The notes: generated by a model not told the origin, from the sequence alone. Shown: positions 26,273 to 37,597, numbered from the stretch's first letter. The stretch: DNA of 64,000 nt from Thioalbus denitrificans (GCF_003337735.1 NZ_QPJY01000003.1:90712-154711), one strand, 5' to 3'. Program-made: numbers and translations.

Positions 26273-28711
26273 ATGCATCCGTTCCAGACGGCACTCAACG
26301 AACACCTCCAGGGCCGGCTCCCCGAGGCGACCCTGCTCGACTCCTGCGACGCCGCCCTCGCCGCCGGCGACCTGCCCGTGGACGAGCTGCGCGCGATGGC
26401 GGACGCGGCACGGAGCGAGGGGCTGGACCCGGCCGTCCACGCCGCCCTGCGCGAGCGCATCGACGCCGCACCGGAGACTTCCGCGCCGGCCCCGGCCATG
26501 CCGCCGGCGACCGGCGACGGTGGCGAGACCCGGCTCCAGTCCCCCCCCGCCGCCGCCCCGCCGGCGGAGACGCACGAGCCCACCCGGCTGGCGCCGGGAG
26601 CGGGTCCGGCCAGCGGCGCCGGACCGGGCGCGACCGGCGCCGGGAACACCACCGGCGGCGCCTCCTCCGGCTGGACCAATCCCGCCGACTGGGAGGAGTC
26701 GCCGGGCGGGCCGGCGCGCCCCGGCAGCGTGCTCAAGGACCGTTTCGTGCTGGAGTCCATCATCGCCCGCGGCGGCATGGGGGTGGTCTACAAGGCCCGC
26801 GACCTGCGCAAGGAGGAGGCTCACGACCGCAACCCCTACCTGGCGGTGAAGGTGCTCACCGAGGACTTCCGCCGCCACCCCGACGCCTTCATCGCCCTGC
26901 AGCGGGAGGCCAAGAAGGCCCAGAGCCTGGCCCACCCCAACGTGGTGACGGTCTACGACTTCGACCGCGACGGCCGCACCGTCTTCATGACCATGGAGCT
27001 GCTGGAGGGCGAGTCCCTCTCCCAGGTGCTGAAGCAGCTGCCGCCGGGCGGCATGGAGCCGAAAAAGGCCATCGAGCTGGTGGACGGCATGGCCGAGGCG
27101 CTGGCCTACGCCCACCGCAAGGGCATCGTCCACTCCGACTTCAAGCCCGGCAACGTCTTCATCACCCGCGAGGGCGTGGTGAAGGTGCTCGACTTCGGCA
27201 TCGCCCGGGCGGTGAAGCGCCCCGGCCACGAGCAGGACGTGACCCTGTTCGACCCCGGCAGCCTCGGGGCGCTGACCCCCGGCTACGCCAGCTGCGAGAT
27301 GTTCGAGGGCGAGGAGCCCGATCCCCGCGACGACATCTACGGGCTGGCCTGCGTGGCCTACGAGCTGGTGGCCGGCCGCCACCCCTTCAACCGGCTCACC
27401 GCCGTCCAGGCGCGGGACAACCGCATCACCCCCCAGACCCCGAAGCGCCTCGGCCGCGGCCAGTGGCGGGCCCTGCAGCACGCCCTGGCCTTCAAGCGCG
27501 GCGAGCGCACCCCCAGCGTGGAGCAGTTCATGGCCGAGCTGCGCCCGCCCAAGGGGCGCCGGCTGCTGGCGGCGCTGGCGGCGGTCATCGTCATCGCGGC
27601 CCTGGCCGGCGGCGGCGGCTACCTCTGGAACCGGATGCAGGGCGAGCGGCTCGACGCCCGCTTCGCCGCCCTGGAGGCGGCCATCGGGGCCGACCGGCTG
27701 GCGCCCCCGGCGGAGGACAACGCCGCCGCGCTGCTGGCGGCGCTGGCGGCGGACGCCGCCGGTGATCCGCGCCTGGAGCAGGCCCGCGCCAACCTGGCCC
27801 TGGCCTACCTGCGCCATGCCCGCGCGGCCCGCGCCGAGGGAGAGTGGGCCGCGGCCCGGGCGCAGGTGGAGGCGGGCCGGGAGGCGGGCGCCGGCGCGGC
27901 GGTGAACGACGCGCTGGACGCCGAGCTGGCCCTCATCGAGGCCGGCGAGAGCAACGCCGACCGGTTCGCCGAGCAGCGCGCCCGCGAGGCCCGGGCCGCC
28001 GGGCTGCGGGAACAGTTCGCCGCCGGGATGGAGGCGATGCCCCCCACCGCGGAGGGCGCCGCCCCGCTGCTCGACCTGCTGCGGGAACTGGGACAGGTCG
28101 CCCCCACCGACCCCCTGCTGGTGGAGGGGCGGCGGCAGGTGGCCGAGCGGCTGGCCGGCGCGGTGGAGGCCCTGGCCGCCGAAGGGCAGTGGGACGCCGG
28201 CGAGTCGCTGCTGGCCGAGTCCCTGCGCCTGCTGCCCGAATCGGAGCGCCTCGGCGCGGCCCGCGACACCCTCGAGCAGGCCCGGGAGCAGGCCACGGCC
28301 GCCGAACGGGAGCGCCAGCGCCAGGCGGAGGCGGAACGGCAGCGCCAGCTCGCCGCCCAGGTGAACCAGCATCAGCGGGCCGTGGACGCCCTGCTCGCCA
28401 AGCCCACCTTCAGCCCCCAGTGGGAGCAGCAGGTACGCGGCGAGCTGGCCGCCGTGGAGCGGCTGGTGCCGGCCGACGACCCCTGGCTGGTGCAGACCCG
28501 CACCCGCCTGAACGAGCTCTACCGGAGCCGCCAGCAGGCCCAGCAGCCGCCCCCGTCGCGGACCACGACCACCACCCCGCCGACGCAGCAGCGGTCCCGG
28601 CAGCCGCCGCCCCAGCAGCAACAGCAGCGCCCGCCGCCGGGCGGCGTGGGCATGGATCTGGACCAGATCCTGAAGGAGTTCGAAACCGGCGGCTCGGGCG
28701 AGGTCCGCTGA
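26273..28711 (+). CDS. ppkA: T6SS Ser/Thr protein kinase PpkA
   Basis: An 812-residue membrane kinase. An Ala/Pro-rich N-terminus (1-150) is followed by a Hanks-type kinase domain (about 155-420) with the glycine loop RGGMGVVYKARD, the lysine in AVKVL, catalytic loop HSDFKPGN and DFGIA. HSD replaces the common HRD, so it is a non-RD-type kinase. A single membrane helix follows (LLAALAAVIVIAALAGGGGY). The periplasmic part is Ala/Glu-rich and helical, with a Q/P/T-rich tail (about 755-795) near the end. It phosphorylates the FHA protein TagH to trigger T6SS. The periplasmic part lacks the VWA domain of Pseudomonas PpkA, so the input signal may differ. Confidence 0.92.
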   Translation: MHPFQTALNEHLQGRLPEATLLDSCDAALAAGDLPVDELRAMADAARSEGLDPAVHAALRERIDAAPETSAPAPAMPPATGDGGETRLQSPPAAAPPAETHEPTRLAPGAGPASGAGPGATGAGNTTGGASSGWTNPADWEESPGGPARPGSVLKDRFVLESIIARGGMGVVYKARDLRKEEAHDRNPYLAVKVLTEDFRRHPDAFIALQREAKKAQSLAHPNVVTVYDFDRDGRTVFMTMELLEGESLSQVLKQLPPGGMEPKKAIELVDGMAEALAYAHRKGIVHSDFKPGNVFITREGVVKVLDFGIARAVKRPGHEQDVTLFDPGSLGALTPGYASCEMFEGEEPDPRDDIYGLACVAYELVAGRHPFNRLTAVQARDNRITPQTPKRLGRGQWRALQHALAFKRGERTPSVEQFMAELRPPKGRRLLAALAAVIVIAALAGGGGYLWNRMQGERLDARFAALEAAIGADRLAPPAEDNAAALLAALAADAAGDPRLEQARANLALAYLRHARAARAEGEWAAARAQVEAGREAGAGAAVNDALDAELALIEAGESNADRFAEQRAREARAAGLREQFAAGMEAMPPTAEGAAPLLDLLRELGQVAPTDPLLVEGRRQVAERLAGAVEALAAEGQWDAGESLLAESLRLLPESERLGAARDTLEQAREQATAAERERQRQAEAERQRQLAAQVNQHQRAVDALLAKPTFSPQWEQQVRGELAAVERLVPADDPWLVQTRTRLNELYRSRQQAQQPPPSRTTTTTPPTQQRSRQPPPQQQQQRPPPGGVGMDLDQILKEFETGGSGEVR

Positions 28712-28798
28712 GGGCCGGTGCAGACATGCGACCGCTGCGGCGGTCACGGTGCTATGCTTTTTCTGAGAGGAAATACCCTTAGGGAGGGAGGAGAAGAG

Positions 28799-29545
28799 AT
28801 GAAAGCTTCGTACCTGTTGAAGACACTGGCGGCGCTCCTGCTGTCCTCCCTGGTGACGGCCTGCGTGACCGGCCCGCAGCCGCAGGCGCGGGTCACCAGC
28901 GGCGGCGGGCCGGACATCGAATCGGCCCGGGCCGAGGCCTACGACGGGCCCAAGGCCCGCATCGCCGTGGCCGACTTCGAGGACAAGATGTCCAGCAGCG
29001 GCGCCTATCGCGAGGAGTACGGCCGCGGCATGAGCGACATGCTCACCACCGCCCTGTTCCAGTCCAACCGCTACATCGTCCTGGAGCGGCAGAAGCTGCG
29101 CGCCGTGATGGCCGAGCAGAACCTCGGCGCCACCGGGCGCATCAAGCAGGAGACCGCCGCCCAGATCGGCGAGGTGGAGGGCGCCGAGCTGCTGGTGATG
29201 GGCGCCATCACCGGCTTCGATCCGGGCACCTCGGGCGTCGGCGTGGGGCTGGGCGGCCTGTTCGGCGGCACCCTGGGCGGGCTGATGGGCGGCGTGAAGA
29301 CCGCCCGCGTGGCCATGGACCTGCGGGTGGTGGACGTGAACACCGGCCGCATCGTCTCCGCCACCAGCACCGAGGCCACCGCCTCGAGCTTCGCCGGCGG
29401 CATCGGCGGCATCGGCGGCGACCTGGGCGGCGGGCTCGCCGGCTTCGCCAAGACCCCCATGGAGTCGGCCATCCGCGCCGCCATCCAGAAGGCGGTGGAC
29501 TTCATCGTCGAACGGACCCCGCAGCAGTACTACCGCTACCAGTGA
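28799..29545 (+). CDS. CsgG/curli-type assembly lipoprotein
   Basis: A 248-residue lipoprotein with start at the ATG at 28799 (strong GGGAGGGAGGAG ribosome site). Signal peptide ends in LVTAC (Cys about 21). The mature part carries the CsgG-family core: RIAVADFEDK, then DMLTTALFQSNRYIVLERQK, and ELLVMGAITGFD. A glycine-rich membrane-hairpin-like segment follows (VGVGLGGLFGGTLGGLMGG) and a conserved VDVNTGRIVSATSTEA. Proteins of this class form outer-membrane oligomers or periplasmic LpoB-like activators. It lies 87 bp after ppkA with its own strong ribosome site, and may be part of the T6SS operon or a separate envelope unit. No curlin genes are in the window. Confidence 0.82.
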   Translation: MKASYLLKTLAALLLSSLVTACVTGPQPQARVTSGGGPDIESARAEAYDGPKARIAVADFEDKMSSSGAYREEYGRGMSDMLTTALFQSNRYIVLERQKLRAVMAEQNLGATGRIKQETAAQIGEVEGAELLVMGAITGFDPGTSGVGVGLGGLFGGTLGGLMGGVKTARVAMDLRVVDVNTGRIVSATSTEATASSFAGGIGGIGGDLGGGLAGFAKTPMESAIRAAIQKAVDFIVERTPQQYYRYQ

Positions 29546-29583
29546 GGCCGTCCCGGGACCGCGGGGACGGAAGGAGCCGACAG

Positions 29584-30000
29584 ATGCGCAGAGTGCTTTG
29601 GATAGTGGCCGCGGCCCTGGCGGGCTTCGCCCCGACGACGGCGAGCGCCGACCCGGGCTATGTCTATGACGCCCCCTACGCGCCCTACTACTACAGCCCC
29701 TACCCCTACTACTACCCCTGGGCCCCGCCGCCGGGCATCTACGGCCCCAGCCAGGGGGATTTCGGGGGCGACCAGGTCATCCCCGCCGGGCGGCTGCTGC
29801 TGATGGTGGACCCCGTCAGCGCCGACGTCTACGTGGACGGGCGCAAGCTCAGCCCGCGCCGCGACCTCACCTACCAGGTGGGGCTGCTGGTGGGCAACCA
29901 CACCGTGGAGGTGCGGGCCGACGGCTACCGGACCCACCGCCAGGAGGTGGATCTGCGCCCCAACCGCCGCACCGTCCTGACCATCCGCCTGCAGCGCTAG
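29584..30000 (+). CDS. Secreted PEGA-domain protein
   Basis: A 138-residue protein with signal peptide (LWIVAAALAGFAPTTASA, cleavage near residue 22), then a Tyr/Pro-rich stretch (YAPYYYSPYPYYYPWAPPPG). A PEGA domain ends the protein (LLLMVDPVSADVYVDGRKLS, then VGLLVGNHTVEVRADGYRTH and RRTVLTIRLQR). PEGA domains bind or decorate cell-wall structures. It starts 38 bp after the CsgG-like gene, with a GGAAGGAG ribosome site, so the two are probably co-transcribed and co-located in the envelope. A strong stem-loop follows 28 bp after the stop. Confidence 0.8.
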   Translation: MRRVLWIVAAALAGFAPTTASADPGYVYDAPYAPYYYSPYPYYYPWAPPPGIYGPSQGDFGGDQVIPAGRLLLMVDPVSADVYVDGRKLSPRRDLTYQVGLLVGNHTVEVRADGYRTHRQEVDLRPNRRTVLTIRLQR

Positions 30001-30028
30001 CGGGATAACGCAGCGACGGACAGACCCC

Positions 30029-30055
30029 GGGGGCGGAGCCCAGGTCTCCGCCCCC
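30029..30055 (+). terminator. Stem-loop terminator of the T6SS operon
   Basis: A perfect 10-bp stem (GGGGGCGGAG / CTCCGCCCCC) with a 7-base loop lies 28 bp after the PEGA gene stop. There is no long U-tract, so it is a strong hairpin but not a classic intrinsic terminator. It is in the right place to end the long + strand transcript. Confidence 0.6.
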
Positions 30056-30080
30056 ACGCTTCCGCGCCCTGGCGCCGTTC

Positions 30081-30189
30081 ATGGCCGGATGAATCCGGCC
30101 ATACGTCCGGAATACGGTGCGGTCACCGGTCACGGAACACGGAACACGGAACACGGAACACGATATTGCAGGTGCGGATTCATCCGCAC
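30081..30189. repeat. Two REP-like palindromes flanking four tandem heptamers
   Basis: A perfect inverted repeat at 30081-30102 (ATGGCCGGAT, GA, ATCCGGCCAT) and a second at 30172-30189 (GTGCGGAT, TC, ATCCGCAC) share the core GGAT-2N-ATCC. Between them a heptamer GGAACAC is repeated four times in tandem (30134-30161), and GGTCAC occurs twice just before. This resembles a small composite of REP elements between convergent genes. No transposase is nearby. Confidence 0.65.
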
Positions 30190-30225
30190 AGCCCCGCGGC
30201 CCATCGCAGCCGCCGGGACTCCTCC

Positions 30226-30651
30226 CTACCCCTCCACCACCAGATCCACCGCCGCGAAGGCGTTGTCCACCAGCCGGAACGCCCGCACTTCGGGCGCCGC
30301 GGTGCCGGCCAGCGAGACGATGAGGTAGAAGGCGTCGGGATAGGCGGCCTGTTCGAGATCGGTGGCCGAGGGCTCGGCCGGGCCGTCGGGGTGGGAGTGG
30401 TAGATGGCGTAGAGCTCCTGGTTCTCCTCGCGCAGGGCGCGGAAGACATCGATCTGCGCGCGCGGGTCCATCTCGAAGCGGCGGGCCGGATCCCGCGCCA
30501 CGTTGGCCACGGGGTAGCGGCTCACCGCCACCTCGCCGACGCCGCCGATGAGGCCGCACACCTCCAGGCGCGGCGAGCGCAGGGCATGCCCGACGAGGGC
30601 GTCCATGATGGCGCGCGGGAGACGCGCGCGGGCGGAGCTTGGCTTCGACAT
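30226..30651 (-). CDS. JAMM/JAB1-MPN metalloprotease
   Basis: A 141-residue single-domain protein with a complete JAMM zinc site: Glu30 in LEVCGLIGG, then His85 and His87, Ser95 and Asp98 in YHSHPDGPAEPSATDLE (HxHx7SxxD spacing exact). Bacterial stand-alone JAB proteins are Zn-isopeptidases that cleave ubiquitin-like or sulfur-carrier proteins, for example removing amino acids from C-terminal extensions of ThiS/MoaD-like proteins such as in cysteine synthesis (Mec+). The start MSKPSS at 30651 is preferred over an upstream in-frame start at 30714 because the extra residues are Cys-rich translation of the repeat region. No sulfur-carrier gene is adjacent, so the substrate is not known. Confidence 0.9.
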   Translation of the reverse strand: MSKPSSARARLPRAIMDALVGHALRSPRLEVCGLIGGVGEVAVSRYPVANVARDPARRFEMDPRAQIDVFRALREENQELYAIYHSHPDGPAEPSATDLEQAAYPDAFYLIVSLAGTAAPEVRAFRLVDNAFAAVDLVVEG

Positions 30652-31011
30652 ACGCCCAGTGTAGTGCAGGAAAAGAGGGAATAGACAGGATTTACAGGAT
30701 GGACAGGATTTCAAAAAGATCAGGATCTATCCGCAGATTGCGCCGATTGTCCATGCCGGCTGACAGGCCCGTGCCCATCGCTGCCCCACCAACGCCCAGG
30801 AACGGGCGGGCCGGAACCCTATCCCGCTGTCTTGCACAGAACGCCGAACAACCTTCAGCCCCGACCTCCCCGACAACAAAAATGAATCTGCGTAATCGGC
30901 GTAATCTGCGGATAAATCATCCTGTCCTCCCTCCGCGGAGGCAGCGGCAACGACCCCGATCCGCGTGTTAAACTTCACGATCCCTTTGCAGCCCGAAGAA
31001 GCCCCAGAGCA
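30652..31011. repeat. Intergenic repeat element upstream of metH
   Basis: No gene is supported in this 360-bp stretch. It holds three ACAGGAT units 9 bp apart (30685, 30694, 30703) and a 20-bp inverted repeat with one mismatch: 30729-30748 (ATCCGCAGATTGCGCCGATT) pairs with 30894-30913. A reverse copy of ACAGGAT lies at 30919-30925 just outside the right arm. The arrangement is nearly symmetric around about 145 bp of spacer and looks like a repeated extragenic element. The metH start follows 86 bp after the last unit. Confidence 0.6.
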
Positions 31012-34812
<3,801 letters not shown>

Positions 34813-34844
34813 AAGGCTGTCTATCTGCCTGGAGGTGACAGGAC

Positions 34845-35045
34845 ATGGACGACCTCTACGACACCATCAAGCCCGGAACGATGGCGCTCATCGGTGGACG
34901 GCGCACCGTTTTTCGCTCTGAAGCGAGCTACGGCGGCGGAGGCGGCCCGCTCTGGGCCATCGTGGGACTCTCCTTCCAGTCCACCACCCGGGACCTCTCT
35001 TCCTACCGAACGGGCCCCTGTCGTCACGTCACCCCGGAAGTGTAG
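34845..35045 (+). CDS. Small protein of unknown function
   Basis: A 66-residue reading frame with a GGAGG ribosome site nine bases before its ATG and 32 bp after metH. It starts MDDLYDTIKPGTMALIGGRR and has a glycine run, GGGGGP. No family is recognised. A second tiny frame follows two bases after the stop. The pair may be the remains of one small gene, or a two-gene unit. The + strand is preferred because of the ribosome site. Low confidence. Confidence 0.35.
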   Translation: MDDLYDTIKPGTMALIGGRRTVFRSEASYGGGGGPLWAIVGLSFQSTTRDLSSYRTGPCRHVTPEV

Positions 35046-35047
35046 GG

Positions 35048-35170
35048 ATGGAACTAGAAGACGGCACCCTCATCACCCTGCCAGTCACCGAAATCGACCG
35101 CTTCGACCAGCATCACCTGGATGCGGGGGAGCGGTGCGTGTTCGATGACGAGGACATCGTTCTCACCTGA
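35048..35170 (+). CDS. Very small protein of unknown function (40 aa)
   Basis: A 40-codon frame (MELEDGTLITLPVTEIDRFD, then AGERCVFDDEDIVLT) starting two bases after the previous stop, with GTGTAGGG just upstream. The EDGTLITLPV segment has the alternating pattern of a small beta-barrel (SH3-like) strand pair, and the protein is acidic. It could be an antitoxin-like or chaperone-like remnant. No named family is recognised. Confidence 0.35.
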   Translation: MELEDGTLITLPVTEIDRFDQHHLDAGERCVFDDEDIVLT

Positions 35171-35408
35171 TGGCGCTTTGCAAGACACGGCCCCGGATGA
35201 ACGCGTGACGTACTCTTCTCACACTTCTCCAACTGCTTGATTACAAGACTTGACCTCGTCAGCACATTTGTTTGTTTTATGTACACTTGCATTATTTGGG
35301 ATAATTATTGAAATGTGAAATGATAGTATGTGTGATTCACGTTTAATCTGTAGATAGATTGAAATCACTTTACAGCGCCATCTTCAACTGGCAGAGTGAA
35401 TCGATAAA
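35171..35408. other. AT-rich non-coding stretch
   Basis: This is the start of the lower-GC patch. It is AT-rich, with TTGTTTGTTTTATGTACAC and several TTGAAAT runs. No reading frame with a ribosome site is seen, and no repeat beyond copy 1 at its right end. Confidence 0.5.
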
Positions 35409-35456
35409 GAGGGTCAGTGACAAACCAGAATCATTATAATTACCAATTGGTATTGA
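35409..35456. repeat. GGGTC-GTGACAAAC repeat, copy 1
   Basis: About 45 bp downstream of the minus-strand gene at 35457. It reads GAGGGTCAGTGACAAAC, then a TTATAATTACC box and a 12-bp palindrome (TACCAATTGGTA). Copy 2 at 35799-35846 shares most of this, including TTATAATTACC; a third, partial copy lies at 36397-36412. Each copy sits at the boundary between minus-strand genes of the low-GC patch. Confidence 0.6.
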
Positions 35457-35714
35457 CTATTTTTCTGATTTTTTCGCAATTTCCAATGCTTTTTCAAAAA
35501 AGGGATGGGGGGTATTTACGCCTCTCCCTTCAGCAAGGGCGAAAGCATCGAGGATATCACGCCCATGAAACCCAAGTTCCATTAGCACCGCTTCGATTTC
35601 CGCTTTTGATGCAGACTCAATGGTTCTGAATGTCACATGCTCAGTTGGCCCGCTTTCAATCCTGATAGCGGCCCTGTAGCACGATCCATCCGTTTCTATT
35701 TCAACGTGCTTCAT
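35457..35714 (-). CDS. Hypothetical protein of the low-GC patch
   Basis: About 85 residues starting at MKHVEIETDG (ATG at 35714, with GTGGGGAAA upstream; a GTG at 35726 is the alternative). The sequence KHVEIETDGSCYRAAIRIES, VTFRTIESASKAEIEAVLME, LGFHGRDILDAFALAEGRG reads as two beta strands followed by helices. I do not recognise the family. Base composition is markedly lower in GC than the rest of the window, suggesting transfer. It lies between repeat copies 1 and 2, one gene per interval. Confidence 0.55.
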   Translation of the reverse strand: MKHVEIETDGSCYRAAIRIESGPTEHVTFRTIESASKAEIEAVLMELGFHGRDILDAFALAEGRGVNTPHPFFEKALEIAKKSEK

Positions 35715-35798
35715 TTTTCCCCACACTCAACGCTTGACTAAAGAACGCCGTCGTTTTGCACCCTGCACAGCAATAGTAAATGCATAAAAAGGCAAAAT

Positions 35799-35846
35799 AA
35801 TGGGTAGTGACAAACGAGAGTTTTTATAATTACCTGTTGTCATTAC
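35799..35846. repeat. GGGTC-GTGACAAAC repeat, copy 2
   Basis: ATGGGTAGTGACAAACGAGAG followed by TTATAATTACC and a TGTTGTCATTACTC segment. It aligns over about 45 bp with copy 1, in the same orientation and in the same position relative to the gene to its right (just after that gene's stop). Confidence 0.6.
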
Positions 35847-35870
35847 TCACTCTTTGCTTAGAGATTTTTA

Positions 35871-36386
35871 TTAGGGTAATTTTGGTTTCAATAGGTCCGG
35901 TTGATATGGCGAAAACCAACGCCCGGAGGGCGATTCTCGCATAGTTCCGTGTCTGCTGAGCTGAACGAACTGGTGATACTGGCATTTCAACGCCCCTGTC
36001 ATGGCGCGTGCATCGCACCCAACCTCGTTACACGTTTTTTCCTGCGTTTCAAACTTTTTTGAAAGATACTCTTTCTGTTGTTCGAGGAATTGCACGATGA
36101 AGCCAGGGGCCACATATGGCTGTTCTTTCCAGGCCTTTACTGAAATCTTCGGGACTTTGAAGAGATACCAACCTTCTTCAATGCCTGGGGAAATGCTTGA
36201 TTGCCAATACTGACCGCATACATCGCACTTGTATAGCCGATAGTGTTCGTACCAACGTTCGATCACTTTCTGGGATAACTGGCGCAATTTAGGCCGCATT
36301 CTAGAATACGCCTTTTCACGCTGTTCGATGGCAGTCATCTCCAGCGGGAGATCGCCATACTCATTGCAAATGCATTCTTCACTCAT
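35871..36386 (-). CDS. Hypothetical zinc-ribbon-like protein of the low-GC patch
   Basis: About 171 residues if it starts at MSEECICNEYGDLP (ATG at 36386); a longer frame opens at 36455 but would run through repeat copy 3. Pairs of Cys (CICNEY, then CDVCGQYW, and CNEVGCDARAMTGALKCQYH) suggest one or two zinc sites. The middle is helical and basic (AYSRMRPKLRQLSQKVIERW). Family not recognised. Low GC and flanking repeats suggest it arrived with the patch. No toxin or nuclease motif is visible. Confidence 0.55.
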   Translation of the reverse strand: MSEECICNEYGDLPLEMTAIEQREKAYSRMRPKLRQLSQKVIERWYEHYRLYKCDVCGQYWQSSISPGIEEGWYLFKVPKISVKAWKEQPYVAPGFIVQFLEQQKEYLSKKFETQEKTCNEVGCDARAMTGALKCQYHQFVQLSRHGTMRESPSGRWFSPYQPDLLKPKLP

Positions 36387-36396
36387 TTCAGTCGAA

Positions 36397-36412
36397 ATGG
36401 GGTCGGTGACAA
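36397..36412. repeat. GGGTC-GTGACAAA repeat, partial copy 3
   Basis: GGGGTCGGTGACAAAT matches the first part of copies 1 and 2 (GGGTCAGTGACAAAC). The TTATAATTACC half is absent. It lies upstream of the preferred start of the zinc-ribbon-like gene, as if marking the other edge of that cassette. Confidence 0.45.
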
Positions 36413-36764
36413 ATGCGTTCCATTCGCACCCCCTCGCCTTATCCCGTTCCGTCAAGGATGCCGTACCCAGCGGGGATCAACTCACATAGACAACACGCCA
36501 AGTACAGCACACCAGCCGCCCTTGCCTGCCTCGACTTCACAGGCTTCCCGGAGTCCCCCCGGCTCTCACTCATGAAGAAGCCCGGCATCTGCCATGCTGC
36601 AGCTCTGACAGAACCACGGTATCACTGTCTCGACCTTAACGTAGACAACGGGAACAGGTTGACTGCCGACGATCCTTTGCCCGCCCGCGTTCCACTCTAG
36701 CCCCACTTCCCGACCCTTGCCTCGGGCCTGGGCACTGCCTGAATGACGCGCCTTGGCCGTGCGT
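36413..36764. other. Intergenic stretch without a supported gene
   Basis: No reading frame here has a ribosome site or protein-like composition; an open + strand frame of 95 codons (36413-36700) is rejected. The composition rises back to high GC from left to right, so this marks the right border of the low-GC patch. No obvious direct repeat or integrase was found. Confidence 0.5.
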
Positions 36765-37076
36765 CTAGGCCGCCATGACCTCGCGAAGAATTTCGGGATG
36801 TCGGGCAACGATTTTCAGCAGCGTTTCGGCGGCGCCCGAGGGGCGGCGCCGACCCTGTTCCCACTGCTGCAGGGTCCGGGGCGAAATGTTCAACGCCGCG
36901 GCAAACTGGGCCTGGGACAGACCGCTTTTCAGGCGCGTCTCCACGATATCGTTCGCCTCGACCCCGTAGCTCGCCCCGTACCGCCCGGCCTTCACGTCCC
37001 GGATGGCCTGCAGCAGCTCCTCACCGAGGTTGCGCTGTGCGTCCCGCTCCAGCAGCTCTTTCTCAGGACGTGGCAT
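36765..37076 (-). CDS. higA: HigA-like antitoxin, XRE-type HTH
   Basis: A 103-residue protein starting at MPRPEKELLERDAQ (ATG at 37076). Its C-terminal half is a helix-turn-helix of the XRE class (ETRLKSGLSQAQFAAALNIS, then PRTLQQWEQGRRRPSG, residues about 48-85). It overlaps the preceding toxin gene by about 14 bp, so they are co-translated, toxin gene first, which is the HigBA order. It should bind and neutralise the toxin and repress the common promoter upstream of 37386. The family is recognised at superfamily level; the exact subfamily is uncertain. Confidence 0.85.
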   Translation of the reverse strand: MPRPEKELLERDAQRNLGEELLQAIRDVKAGRYGASYGVEANDIVETRLKSGLSQAQFAAALNISPRTLQQWEQGRRRPSGAAETLLKIVARHPEILREVMAA

Positions 37077-37386
37077 GGCCCATCTCCTCCGCAATCTTTC
37101 GCAACACATCCGGTGGGATGTTCTCCCGTGCGCTCTTGGCATAGATGTTCAGCAGGACAATCGCGCCGTTGGCGAGCCGCGTGGTGTAGATGACCCGCAC
37201 CCCACTCCGCTTCCCGGAACCCGCCCGAGCCCACCGGACTTTTCGGCATCCGCCCGAACCGGGCACCAGATCACCGGCCTCCGGATTGCCTGCGATGAAC
37301 GCCGCGAATTCTCCACGCTCGCTTTCCGACCAGTAATCCGGCCACAGTTTCGTGAACAGTGGAGACTCGATGATCGTCAGCATCAT
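37063..37386 (-). CDS. higB: RelE/HigB-family toxin
   Basis: A 107-residue protein (two adjacent ATGs at 37386 and 37383) with the RelE/HigB fold: LTIIESPLFTKLWPDYWSES, then GNPEAGDLVPGSGGCRKVRW, and SGVRVIYTTRLANGAIVLLN, ending in IYAKSARENIPPDVLRKI. The pattern GDLVPGSGGCRKVRW...GKRSGVRVIYY is typical of ribosome-dependent mRNA interferases. It is the first gene of the higBA pair. Its own promoter should lie in the 37387-37500 region. Confidence 0.88.
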   Translation of the reverse strand: MMLTIIESPLFTKLWPDYWSESERGEFAAFIAGNPEAGDLVPGSGGCRKVRWARAGSGKRSGVRVIYTTRLANGAIVLLNIYAKSARENIPPDVLRKIAEEMGHATS

Positions 37387-37506
37387 GCAGACTATACGCC
37401 ATTGGCGTACTTCATCGCAAACGGTTAAAAGGAGACGGAGGGATATTCTTCATTCCCTCCGCTCCCTTTCAGCCCACCCGGGAAACGACGATCACTGAAA
37501 AGCAAA

Positions 37507-37524
37507 AACCGCCCGAAGGCGGTT
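37507..37524 (-). terminator. Intrinsic terminator of the lipoprotein gene
   Basis: A 7-bp stem (AACCGCC / GGCGGTT) with a CGAA-type tetraloop. On the minus strand it is followed by TTTTTGCTTTT. It lies 74 bp after the stop of the minus-strand gene at 37598. Confidence 0.85.
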
Positions 37525-37597
37525 CCTGCTTGGCCCTGAAGGACGCATCAACCCGCTTCTGCTGGGGTTGAAGCCTCCTGCAGCGGGGGGTTGGCGG

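Noticed and set aside
30134..30161. Tandem GGAACAC heptamers as a CRISPR array
   Set aside because: Units are 7 bp with no spacers. No cas genes are in the window.
35400..36420. Integron attC sites at the GGGTC repeats
   Set aside because: No GTTRRRY/RYYYAAC core pair or long imperfect hairpin of attC type was found, and no integrase gene is present.
36413..36700. A 95-codon + strand frame
   Set aside because: No ribosome site, low-complexity residue mix, and it crosses the border of the low-GC patch.
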